Shown: piece after piece, positions 8,045 to 15,455 of the stretch
Layout of the letters: each line of letters starts with the position of its first letter
How positions within the stretch are numbered: the first letter of the stretch is position 1
Origin: an uncultured Lachnospiraceae bacterium
GTDB taxonomy: Bacteria; Bacillota; Clostridia; Lachnospirales; Lachnospiraceae
Assembly (NCBI GenBank): GCA_934293575.1
Contig: CAKQYU010000006.1
Span: 1-64,000 of the forward strand
Direction: 5' to 3'
Length of the DNA stretch: 64,000 nt
The notes under the pieces: generated by a model
What the model was told of the DNA's origin: nothing
Database searches by the model: none
Seen by the model: only the letters and a program-made list of their open reading frames with translations
Program-made: the position numbers and the translations under genes

Positions 8045-8824
8045 CTATCTCTCCTTTTTTCTATAAAAATAACAGGTTATACAATAGGACAAATAATAAA
8101 TCAACAATAAAATAACCGGTACCATCGACTGAAAAATCATGACCTGCATCGGATGGTGATTTATGTATGCGACAAACGCACCAATGTTGAAATGTTTTTC
8201 CATCTTTGTCAGATTTCCGAACATCACAAATCCAATTGCAATCAATGCAATAACTGTCCAGATGCCTATTTTTATCAGTTGTGCTTTTTCCTTTCCAAGC
8301 AGGAGAAAAAGGGGAAGCTCAATTGCCGCAGCCAAAATCGTAATCCCCATTACCGGGAGCAGAAAACCGGTCAGTTTATTTATCAGTTCAAGCTCATACT
8401 CCCCACTGCAAAACGCTGTACAGGCAATCCCCCATATATAAGCAACCGATAAAAAAACGTATGCCGACACACCAATGAATATATATTTTGATGCGACATA
8501 GGTATTTTTTCCTATCGGCATGGCATTCAGATAGCCTCTGATTTTGTTTTTCTCATCTCCATCCACAATTTTTTGCGTAAATCCGTTTATCAACAGAACG
8601 AAAGTTACTACAAGCAGCCCAAAAAAGATAATAAAAAACATATCCAGCAGGTTAACTTCCTGTCCCTGTTCATTTACGGCCATAAAATCTGCCGAAGCCG
8701 TGCTTCCGGGAAATACGATTCTTAGAAGAATATATATCATACTGGCGGCTGTAATTCCCCAGGTAAGCCGAAGCTTTCCTATTTTATTAACGGAAACAAA
8801 ATCCTTATACAACAAACCACCCAT
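8045..8824 (-). CDS. ABC-2 type membrane permease
   Basis: A 259-residue hydrophobic protein with about six membrane segments (for example around residues 25-40, 62-82, 110-130, 150-175, 185-205 and 225-250) and no ATP-binding motif. Start and stop abut the neighbouring permease (the stop codon of the upstream gene and this start overlap at 8824) and CPBP genes. With the second permease and the ATPase it forms a putative ABC-2 exporter. The substrate cannot be told; YtrA-type GntR operons with this layout respond to cell-wall-active peptides in other Firmicutes. Confidence 0.7.
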   Translation of the reverse strand: MGGLLYKDFVSVNKIGKLRLTWGITAASMIYILLRIVFPGSTASADFMAVNEQGQEVNLLDMFFIIFFGLLVVTFVLLINGFTQKIVDGDEKNKIRGYLNAMPIGKNTYVASKYIFIGVSAYVFLSVAYIWGIACTAFCSGEYELELINKLTGFLLPVMGITILAAAIELPLFLLLGKEKAQLIKIGIWTVIALIAIGFVMFGNLTKMEKHFNIGAFVAYINHHPMQVMIFQSMVPVILLLIYYLSYCITCYFYRKKER

Positions 8825-9594
8825 TAAAAAATCCCCCTCTTTTTCTTTGCAATTCTCACGGAAACCATATATGACAACAATGCAACCACAAGGGAAACGA
8901 TAAACAAAATATAAGATTTATATTTCATAAAATCCATAAACCGGTTGATATAATGATTTGACTGTGTCTGCATTGTAAGCTGTAACAAAATTTCCTTTAC
9001 ATCTTTTCGCTTTACAAGAACGGTTCCCATTCCCATGAACAGGATTGCGGTAATTTGCGAATAACTTTCCTTCCCATATCCGTAAAGACAATGAAAAACA
9101 ATCGTAAGTGTTCCGTACATAAGCATAATACTTGCCACACCGATGATAATTCCAAAAAACTCCCGGAAGGAAATCAAATCCGTCAGCAATGACAAAACAA
9201 ATGACAAAACCAAATCGATAGCAACACCAATCCCAAACATGAATGTAACCGTAATATATTTTGCCAGTACTCTCTTTTCAACGGAAACAGGAAGAATGGA
9301 TGATACACCTATAAAACCCGCCTTTCCGTCTGCTGTAAGAATGGCAGCCACATCCCCCACCATTGCAATCGGAAGAAACATAAACAAAATCAGTACATTT
9401 GTGGATAAATTCTTTACATCCATTTCACCGATTCCGTTTTCCACCATCATTTTCTGACCCGCCTGTGCAATATTTCCAAACTTTGCACTCAACACAAACA
9501 TAACGGACAATACAACCGTACAGAAAACGACATAGCAAAAAATCACCCTCTGTTTTCGCAGACACATCATATCTTTTATTACTAAACCCTTCAT
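8824..9594 (-). CDS. ABC-2 type membrane permease
   Basis: A 256-residue integral membrane protein starting at MKGLVIKDMMCLRKQ, chosen because GGGAGG precedes this ATG; 13 upstream codons overlap the ATPase gene. It has six likely transmembrane helices and the N-terminal KDxxxLRKQ element common in ABC-2 permeases that couple to a separate ATPase. Its product probably pairs with the adjacent permease (8045-8824) in a heterodimeric channel energized by the ATPase at 9608-10480. Confidence 0.7.
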   Translation of the reverse strand: MKGLVIKDMMCLRKQRVIFCYVVFCTVVLSVMFVLSAKFGNIAQAGQKMMVENGIGEMDVKNLSTNVLILFMFLPIAMVGDVAAILTADGKAGFIGVSSILPVSVEKRVLAKYITVTFMFGIGVAIDLVLSFVLSLLTDLISFREFFGIIIGVASIMLMYGTLTIVFHCLYGYGKESYSQITAILFMGMGTVLVKRKDVKEILLQLTMQTQSNHYINRFMDFMKYKSYILFIVSLVVALLSYMVSVRIAKKKRGIF

Positions 9595-9607
9595 CGTTCC
9601 CTCCCGT

Positions 9608-10480
9608 TTACCTGCTATTTTGTCTGTTGACATAGAAAAGCATAATGGTTTCCAGTGTAGCAGGCTCTATTACCATTTCAGGGTACAGCTTCTCACAGGT
9701 TTTTCTGTCATTGACAAGCACCGTTACACCGAATGTTTCAACTTCCGAAAAAACAATAAAGGAATCACTGATATCCTTTAACTGTTCCTTTTTGCATTTT
9801 AACAGTCCATGTTTTTCTATAATTTCATCCTTATTTCCGGAAAGAACAACCCTTCCGCCATTAATAAAGACAACCTCATCCGCAAGTTTCTCAAGATCCC
9901 CGGTAATATGGGAAGAAAGCAGTATCGTATGATCTTCCTCCACAACAAATTCCCGGAAAATCTGAAGCATTTCGTTTCGGACAATCGGGTCAAGTCCCGA
10001 TGTCGGCTCATCCATAATCAACAATCTTGCATTATGCGAAAGTGCAACCGCTATCTGAAGCTTCATTCTCATACCACGCGAAAAATCCCCACATGGTTTT
10101 TTGGACGGAAGTGAAAATCTCTTTAAATAATCAAAAAAGACTGCTTCATCCCAATTTTTGTATATATTTTTCATCATAATATTGATGTCTTTTCCGGTAA
10201 GAAATTCATGAAATCCCATTTCGTCAAATACAACACCAATATCTTCCCGCAGTCCGGCACTGTCTTTTTTGATATCCTGACCAAATACAGTAATTTCCCC
10301 CATATCCACACAAATCACATCCAGGATTGCCTTAATGGTAGTCGTTTTTCCTGCACCGTTTTGTCCGATGAATCCGCAAATTGTTCCTTCCGGCACGGAA
10401 AACGAAACATCATCCAATTTAAAATCTCCGTAATCCTTTCTTACATTTTTCAGTTCTATTACATTTCCCGCTTCTTCCAT
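9608..10480 (-). CDS. ABC transporter ATP-binding protein
   Basis: A 290-residue ATPase. Walker A is GQNGAGKTT (about residues 37-45), a short signature SRGMRMKLQIA replaces the usual LSGGQ, Walker B is LLIMDEP, and the H-loop is SSHITGDL. The altered signature is common in GntR/YtrB-like ABC-2 ATPases. The ATG at 10480 has GGAGAAG just upstream; a TTG at 10492 is the alternative start. It follows the GntR gene by 18 bases and precedes two permeases, so all are one operon. The stop lies 13 bases before the next start. Confidence 0.88.
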   Translation of the reverse strand: MEEAGNVIELKNVRKDYGDFKLDDVSFSVPEGTICGFIGQNGAGKTTTIKAILDVICVDMGEITVFGQDIKKDSAGLREDIGVVFDEMGFHEFLTGKDINIMMKNIYKNWDEAVFFDYLKRFSLPSKKPCGDFSRGMRMKLQIAVALSHNARLLIMDEPTSGLDPIVRNEMLQIFREFVVEEDHTILLSSHITGDLEKLADEVVFINGGRVVLSGNKDEIIEKHGLLKCKKEQLKDISDSFIVFSEVETFGVTVLVNDRKTCEKLYPEMVIEPATLETIMLFYVNRQNSR

Positions 10481-10498
10481 TCTCTTCTCCAATTCACA

Positions 10499-10879
10499 CT
10501 ATATATTTTTATCTTCATATAAAAGGTTGAGCATTTCCACAAGCTCCTCTTTGGAAATCTTCCCAAGGTGTGCTTTTCCAACTGCAGCCTCTAAAAGCTC
10601 CTGTATGGCAAACATCATATTTTCCTTTACCATCTCACTGTTAATGCCTTTTACAAAACTGCCCTTTCCGGTAACAGATTCTATGAATCCATCCCGTTCC
10701 AAATCTTCGTAAGCTCTTTTTGTCGTAATAATACTGATTTTCAATTCCTTGGCAAGAACACGCATAGAAGGCAGTGCCTCCCCCTCCCGCAGTTCACCTG
10801 TCATAATCTGACTTTTTATTTGCTCCTCAATCTGCTCATATATAGGCACTCCGGAGCTGTTGCTTATAATAATATCCAT
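10499..10879 (-). CDS. GntR family transcriptional regulator (YtrA type)
   Basis: A 126-residue regulator. The N-terminal winged helix (residues ~10-75) contains the GntR pattern IYEQIEEQIKSQIMTGEL, LPSMRVLAKEL and the recognition turn TTKRAYEDLERDGFI; the short C-terminal tail (~45 residues) lacks the large effector domain, which defines the YtrA subfamily. These repressors normally control the ABC operon that follows. A perfect palindrome covers the -10 box of the promoter upstream, which fits autorepression of the five-gene operon gntR-ATPase-permease-permease-CPBP. Confidence 0.9.
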   Translation of the reverse strand: MDIIISNSSGVPIYEQIEEQIKSQIMTGELREGEALPSMRVLAKELKISIITTKRAYEDLERDGFIESVTGKGSFVKGINSEMVKENMMFAIQELLEAAVGKAHLGKISKEELVEMLNLLYEDKNI

Positions 10880-10901
10880 ATACGTTCCCTCAATAATTAT
10901 T

Positions 10902-10940
10902 GTATATATCCAATATATACACTTGCTTTTATTTTGTCAA
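10902..10940 (-). promoter_or_regulatory. Promoter and GntR operator of the ABC operon
   Basis: On the minus strand TTGACA (10935-10940), a 17-base spacer and TATATT (10912-10917) make a near-consensus promoter. A perfect palindrome GTATATAT-tgg-ATATATAC (10902-10920) covers the -10 box, so a bound repressor would block RNA polymerase. The GntR gene starts 22 bases further on. Confidence 0.85.
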
Positions 10941-10962
10941 GCAGGTAAAGAAATCCGTCACA

Positions 10963-10994
10963 CAAAAAAAGACGTAGGATTTTACTCCTACGCC
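10963..10994 (-). terminator. Terminator of the hydrolase gene
   Basis: On the minus strand a stem GGCGTAGGA/TCCTACGTC is followed by seven T residues, 14 bases past the hydrolase stop. Confidence 0.8.
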
Positions 10995-11007
10995 TCTTAA
11001 ATCAATA

Positions 11008-11838
11008 TCAGATATTCACGGTCTCTTCAATCCATCGACCGACAAGATTTGTCAGTTTCATTCGCTGACCGATAAAACTATGATTACTTGCAATTGTCTC
11101 ATAACGGACATTTCCGTTTGATTCTTTCAATTTCACTGCCAGCGGTTTTAACATCTTATCTGGCGGGGCAATCGTATCAAAAGAGGCTTCCACCAAAAGT
11201 ACATTACGATTTACCAATTCCTCGTATCGGTTTAATACACTAAGCTCCTGCTGATTCAAAAGTGCATTTTCATATACCTCACTTGCGGAATTCATCTTCA
11301 GACACTGACCTTCCGTCTCTATCATTAAAAATAAATCCTTTTCCATTTTATAACGGAATGCGGCACCAATATCATAGGCAGCCATTGCTACAACACCTTT
11401 AATGAAAGATAACTCCTTTGCAGCATTTAATACCGTCTGACCTCCCATACTGTGACCGACAAGGAACAAATTATCCCTGTCAATATAATACTGGTCTGCA
11501 ATTGCCGGATTATGTGCCCATTTTGCAATTGCCACGAGATCATCCTTTAAATGGGTAAAGAGATAATTTCCTTCACTACCCCATGCACCCCTGTGATTCA
11601 TATGTATCACAACACATCCCATTCGCATCAGAGCATGTTCCAAATCATTGTTTGTTGTATAACCCGGAAAACCATGTGACATTATTACGGTCGGATACGG
11701 ACCCTTTATCCTCTTGTCCGGTGTCAACATATATCCATACAGATGACAACCCCCGCTGATAATGTTTAATTCATATATTTCCGGAAATAATTCCTTTTCA
11801 TCCGCTTCAAATTCTACAAATGCATTTTTTGAATTCAT
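11008..11838 (-). CDS. Alpha/beta hydrolase
   Basis: A 276-residue alpha/beta hydrolase without a signal peptide, so probably cytoplasmic. The oxyanion segment is SHGFPGY, the nucleophile elbow is GHSMGG (Ser in the middle), the acid lies near FDTIAPPD and the catalytic His near ASNHSF. This arrangement fits the dienelactone/acyl-peptide hydrolase-like group; the substrate is unknown. The ATG at 11838 follows GAGGAG at a good distance, whereas the GTG two codons earlier does not. It is a single-gene unit with its own terminator, lying between two ABC operons. Confidence 0.8.
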   Translation of the reverse strand: MNSKNAFVEFEADEKELFPEIYELNIISGGCHLYGYMLTPDKRIKGPYPTVIMSHGFPGYTTNNDLEHALMRMGCVVIHMNHRGAWGSEGNYLFTHLKDDLVAIAKWAHNPAIADQYYIDRDNLFLVGHSMGGQTVLNAAKELSFIKGVVAMAAYDIGAAFRYKMEKDLFLMIETEGQCLKMNSASEVYENALLNQQELSVLNRYEELVNRNVLLVEASFDTIAPPDKMLKPLAVKLKESNGNVRYETIASNHSFIGQRMKLTNLVGRWIEETVNI

Positions 11839-11959
11839 ACACACTCTCCTCTGATTCCTTACACTGTTTCTATCGTATTTTCAATGTTAAATGCAGGGAC
11901 ACTTCCATGCCCCTGCTGTCATTATACACGATATCCTTTTTTAGAAAAGTATTTTTCTT

Positions 11960-13153
11960 TTATTTCCTTCCATATCCGCAAAAGCTTTTATAAATCAAAG
12001 GCAGTAATATAACAGAAACGATTGTGTAAATCACCATAACAAGCGGAATCTGCCGGAAAACATGATTTCCAAGCTGATACACAAGAGGAACTCTTGCACT
12101 TGCTTCTACATTTACCAAAACGGTCGGTATCAAATTAAAAATCGTTGTATATCCGGAAAGTGCCCGTCCGATAAACGGTAATAAACAATACAAGAAAAAC
12201 GGAATACATACCGCAACACCGATTGTATGCATTTTTGCTGCGGTCAGCATAGACAGTGATGCTGCCAACAGGCTGGCGATATATCCGCATACCACAGTCA
12301 GCAGATAGTATTGTCCATATGTCATAACATAAATACTGTATGCCTCTCTTATTTGATATGGCGTATTTATACCGCTGATTCCCATGATTGAAAAACAAAT
12401 TATACTGAGCAGTAAAATACCCGACCAATAAATAATGGTTGTTGTTGTCATTCCGGCAATTATCTTCGTCTTAACTGCCTTGGTTCGTCCGTATTTTGCG
12501 GAAAAAAATACCGCATCCGCTTTTGTCTGAAAATCATCCGCAAAAATACCGGCACAAATAAATCCAACTATAATTGCCAAAATTATGGAATAGGTTTCCC
12601 CATACATTATCATGGTATCCCATGAAGTAAACGGTGCATAGTTTAACGGCAATTTTATTTTACTGTATTTCTTTTCCAGATATTTTTTCTGAACCGAGGT
12701 TTTCCCATACTCCTCTGACATCATTTTCATATTTTTCTGATAAATATCATAAAAATTTTGTATGTTATTTTCTGATAACTGATTCAGAATACTGAAATCA
12801 TATTGTGAATCCGGGGTCATAACGGATATCATAAAATCCGTAATCTCATCAACGGGCTGTAATGTTGTACCATAATGTGCATCTTGCTCTTCCACGGATT
12901 GATTCATTGCATTTTTGTGTTGTATCAAAGCCTTTAAAAGCTCATCCTCCGTCAAAGTTCCAGACCATATCTTTCTATTATCGGTAAGTTTTCTGGTCGA
13001 CATTATTCCGGTACTGACATTGCCCGTTTCATCGATATAACGATTGCTGGTCACTGCAAATATACTGAAAATTACTGCAAGTATCAGCATTATACCAATT
13101 GCAAACACATTAATTTTTTTCGAAAAAATCCGTCTTATTTCCAATTTAAGCAT
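11960..13153 (-). CDS. ABC transporter permease
   Basis: A 397-residue membrane protein whose start MLKLEIRRIFSKKINVF overlaps the end of the ATPase gene (ATG within the sequence that ends YDA-stop) and has GGAGGGA in front. One N-terminal membrane helix (residues ~13-35) is followed by a ~160-residue extracellular segment and about six more helices, as in ABC-2 permeases with a large outer loop. It is the last gene of the sigma-membrane protein-ATPase-permease operon. The substrate is not known. Confidence 0.75.
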   Translation of the reverse strand: MLKLEIRRIFSKKINVFAIGIMLILAVIFSIFAVTSNRYIDETGNVSTGIMSTRKLTDNRKIWSGTLTEDELLKALIQHKNAMNQSVEEQDAHYGTTLQPVDEITDFMISVMTPDSQYDFSILNQLSENNIQNFYDIYQKNMKMMSEEYGKTSVQKKYLEKKYSKIKLPLNYAPFTSWDTMIMYGETYSIILAIIVGFICAGIFADDFQTKADAVFFSAKYGRTKAVKTKIIAGMTTTTIIYWSGILLLSIICFSIMGISGINTPYQIREAYSIYVMTYGQYYLLTVVCGYIASLLAASLSMLTAAKMHTIGVAVCIPFFLYCLLPFIGRALSGYTTIFNLIPTVLVNVEASARVPLVYQLGNHVFRQIPLVMVIYTIVSVILLPLIYKSFCGYGRK

Positions 13154-14030
13154 CGTATCTTCCCTCCGTTCCTTCTCCAAAATAAAGTAAAAATGCATCT
13201 TCCAGATTTTTTTCCACCGGTATCGCATTATCCGTAGGTTTTTCGCCGGAAATGATTCTAAGCTCTGCTCCATCCTCTGTTGTTTTGATATTTCCCACTA
13301 AATATTTTTTTCTGTAACTGTTTACCTTATCTCTTGGCACCTGACATAACCATACGCTTTCTTCCATTGATGTTAATAAATTTTCAGCTGTTCCGGTATA
13401 ACAAAACTGTCCATCTTTCATTAACACAATCCCATTTGCAATGTACTCAATATCCGACACAATATGTGTTGACAACAATACCAAACGGTCTTCTGCCAGC
13501 TCGCTGATTAAATTACGAAACCGTATCCTTTCATTCGGATCCAATCCCGCTGTAGGTTCATCCAAAACAAGAATCTCCGGGTTATTTAACATTGCCTGCG
13601 CAATTCCAACACGTCTGACCATACCACCGGAAAGATTTTTCATTTTTCTTTTACTGAATTTCTCCATTCCCACCTGTGTTAATAACTGTTTGATTTTCTT
13701 TCCGGCAAATGCTTCCTTCAACCCTTTTATTGATGAAATGTACATCATATAATCATAAACACTTAAGTCCGGATAATATCCAAAATCCTGAGGCAGATAT
13801 CCTAAAATTGCTCTGTAGTTTTCCCCCATTTCCCATATGTCTTCTCCGTTCCATAATATTTGACCCTCAGACGGCTGAATAATCGTACAAAGCATACGCA
13901 TTAACGTGGTTTTTCCGGCTCCGTTTACTCCTAAAAGTCCATATACTCCCTTTTCCATCACACAATTCACCCGGTCAACCGCATTAACTTCTCCATACTG
14001 TTTTGTCACATTTTTAAATTCTAATTTCAT
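13146..14030 (-). CDS. ABC transporter ATP-binding protein
   Basis: A 294-residue ATPase: Walker A GVNGAGKTTLMRML (about residues 35-48), signature LSGGMVRRVGIAQAM, Walker B LVLDEPTAGLDP and H-loop STHIVSDIEY. GGAGG precedes the ATG at 14030, which overlaps the 3' end of the upstream membrane-protein gene. The C-terminal ~80 residues form an accessory domain. The partner is the permease that overlaps its stop. The operon is headed by an ECF sigma factor, so expression probably depends on that sigma. Confidence 0.88.
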   Translation of the reverse strand: MKLEFKNVTKQYGEVNAVDRVNCVMEKGVYGLLGVNGAGKTTLMRMLCTIIQPSEGQILWNGEDIWEMGENYRAILGYLPQDFGYYPDLSVYDYMMYISSIKGLKEAFAGKKIKQLLTQVGMEKFSKRKMKNLSGGMVRRVGIAQAMLNNPEILVLDEPTAGLDPNERIRFRNLISELAEDRLVLLSTHIVSDIEYIANGIVLMKDGQFCYTGTAENLLTSMEESVWLCQVPRDKVNSYRKKYLVGNIKTTEDGAELRIISGEKPTDNAIPVEKNLEDAFLLYFGEGTEGRYDA

Positions 14031-14787
14031 ATGTGTAATCCTCCAATAATTTCTCATTAAACATCAATGATTTCCGAACACAATAAATAAAATAAGCAAA
14101 TGTCAAAAGCAACATCATTACCCATACATGAATTGCAATTTTTTGATAAATTCCGTCATTTGTAACAATCATCATCCAAACCGCAACCCATATCAGGCAT
14201 AAAAATATTGCAACATATTCTGATTTTTCCCATCTGCTATATAACAATCGGAAACATATACAACAAGATACATTTACCGGGAGCAAAAAATTAATTATCA
14301 ATGGACTCAAAGGAATTGCCGTTGTACTGTATGTTGTTACAAAAAACAACATAATGATAGTAAAATCCACTACTGCAAACAGTAACATTCTGGCTGCACA
14401 AATCTGACGCAACGTATAGTAAGCTGCCTGTTCTATCTCAATTGCACCATTTCGCCTGTTTTTCCAAATTTCGGGAACGATTAAAATTACAAATACCGTT
14501 GCAAAGATTCCTACAAGTCTCATCATTTCTTCCATATCGGAAGCATAACCTCTTAGCCATATCCACAAAAACAAAAGAACACATCCCTGTAAAATCCACC
14601 ATTTTTTTTTGATAAATTTTGACTGTTCATACAAAAATTCAAAATACGACATCGGAAGTGATTGTTTCCTGTATATCTGTTCTCTCACAATATTCTGACA
14701 CGCTTGTATCGTCTGTTCCTCTTTTTTAAAACAGTTTTTTTGAAGTTCCTTCTTATATTCCTGTATTTGTTGCCGATATTCTGTCAT
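14014..14787 (-). CDS. Membrane protein, possible anti-sigma factor
   Basis: A 257-residue protein of unknown family. About 57 charged N-terminal residues, likely cytoplasmic, precede six hydrophobic helices (about 60-77, 86-106, 127-150, 155-178, 190-210 and 218-238). It overlaps the sigma gene by four bases (ATGA) and the ATPase gene by 17 bases, so it is translationally coupled to both. A membrane protein encoded directly after an ECF sigma is often its anti-sigma factor; the cytoplasmic N-terminus could bind the sigma. No zinc-type anti-sigma motif is visible, so the role stays inferred. Confidence 0.6.
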   Translation of the reverse strand: MTEYRQQIQEYKKELQKNCFKKEEQTIQACQNIVREQIYRKQSLPMSYFEFLYEQSKFIKKKWWILQGCVLLFLWIWLRGYASDMEEMMRLVGIFATVFVILIVPEIWKNRRNGAIEIEQAAYYTLRQICAARMLLFAVVDFTIIMLFFVTTYSTTAIPLSPLIINFLLPVNVSCCICFRLLYSRWEKSEYVAIFLCLIWVAVWMMIVTNDGIYQKIAIHVWVMMLLLTFAYFIYCVRKSLMFNEKLLEDYTYEIRI

Positions 14788-15311
14788 CTTTCCACCTCCA
14801 AATCTTTCATTAAAAGTTCTTTTGCCCGTCCGATTCTGTATTTTACAAGGGAAAGCTTAATATGAAGTAACTGTGCAATTTCCCTTTGCTTTAATTCCTG
14901 AAAGAAATATAAAATTGCAACCTCTCTGATTTCTCCCGGCAAACCTCCGACCGCCTGTTCAACATCCAGCCGGATTCCAATTTTTTCTATATTGTCTTTG
15001 TTATCCCTTTCGTATTCCGGTAATTTTTCCAACACTATATCTTTTTTCTTTTTGTAGTAATTTCTGACAATATTTCCGGCGATTATATAAAGATAATTTT
15101 TAACCTTTCCATATTCTTTGTACCGATGCAGACTCTGAAAGAAATTAATGAACACTTCCTGTGTCAAATCCTCCGCATCGTATGCATCATATATATGCAG
15201 CCGGCAATATTGATAAATATCCGGATAATATTTTTTAACTAACCCAGCGCACGCCTCTTCGTCCCCGGCTCTTGCCCGATAAACCAACCAAAAATCATTT
15301 ACTTCATGCAC
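14784..15311 (-). CDS. ECF-type RNA polymerase sigma factor
   Basis: A 175-residue ECF sigma factor. Region 2 (residues ~20-85) includes YDAEDLTQEVFINFF, the classic ECF region 2.2-2.3 motif. Region 4 (about 120-172) includes LPGEIREVAILYFFQELKQ and a helix-turn-helix. GGAGGTG precedes the ATG at 15311. It opens an operon with a membrane protein and an ABC transporter, a layout seen for sigma-controlled export or stress systems in Clostridia. It probably directs transcription of its own operon, but I could not identify its target promoter sequence. Confidence 0.88.
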   Translation of the reverse strand: MHEVNDFWLVYRARAGDEEACAGLVKKYYPDIYQYCRLHIYDAYDAEDLTQEVFINFFQSLHRYKEYGKVKNYLYIIAGNIVRNYYKKKKDIVLEKLPEYERDNKDNIEKIGIRLDVEQAVGGLPGEIREVAILYFFQELKQREIAQLLHIKLSLVKYRIGRAKELLMKDLEVER

Positions 15312-15377
15312 GCTTTCACCTCCTTTGATGTCCTACACATAATATAACAACCTCAAAATAAAAAAAGTCAGTTTTCA

Positions 15378-15408
15378 ATAAAAAAATCCGGAGTTTTCAC
15401 TCCGGATT
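15378..15408 (-). terminator. Terminator of the csoR-copA operon
   Basis: A perfect 10-bp stem AATCCGGAGT/ACTCCGGATT (15385-15394/15399-15408) with a 4-base loop; on the minus strand seven T residues follow. Confidence 0.9.
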
Positions 15409-15455
15409 CCTTCCTAATCCCTTATCTTCTATTCTGTTACTGATTTTATTTATTA

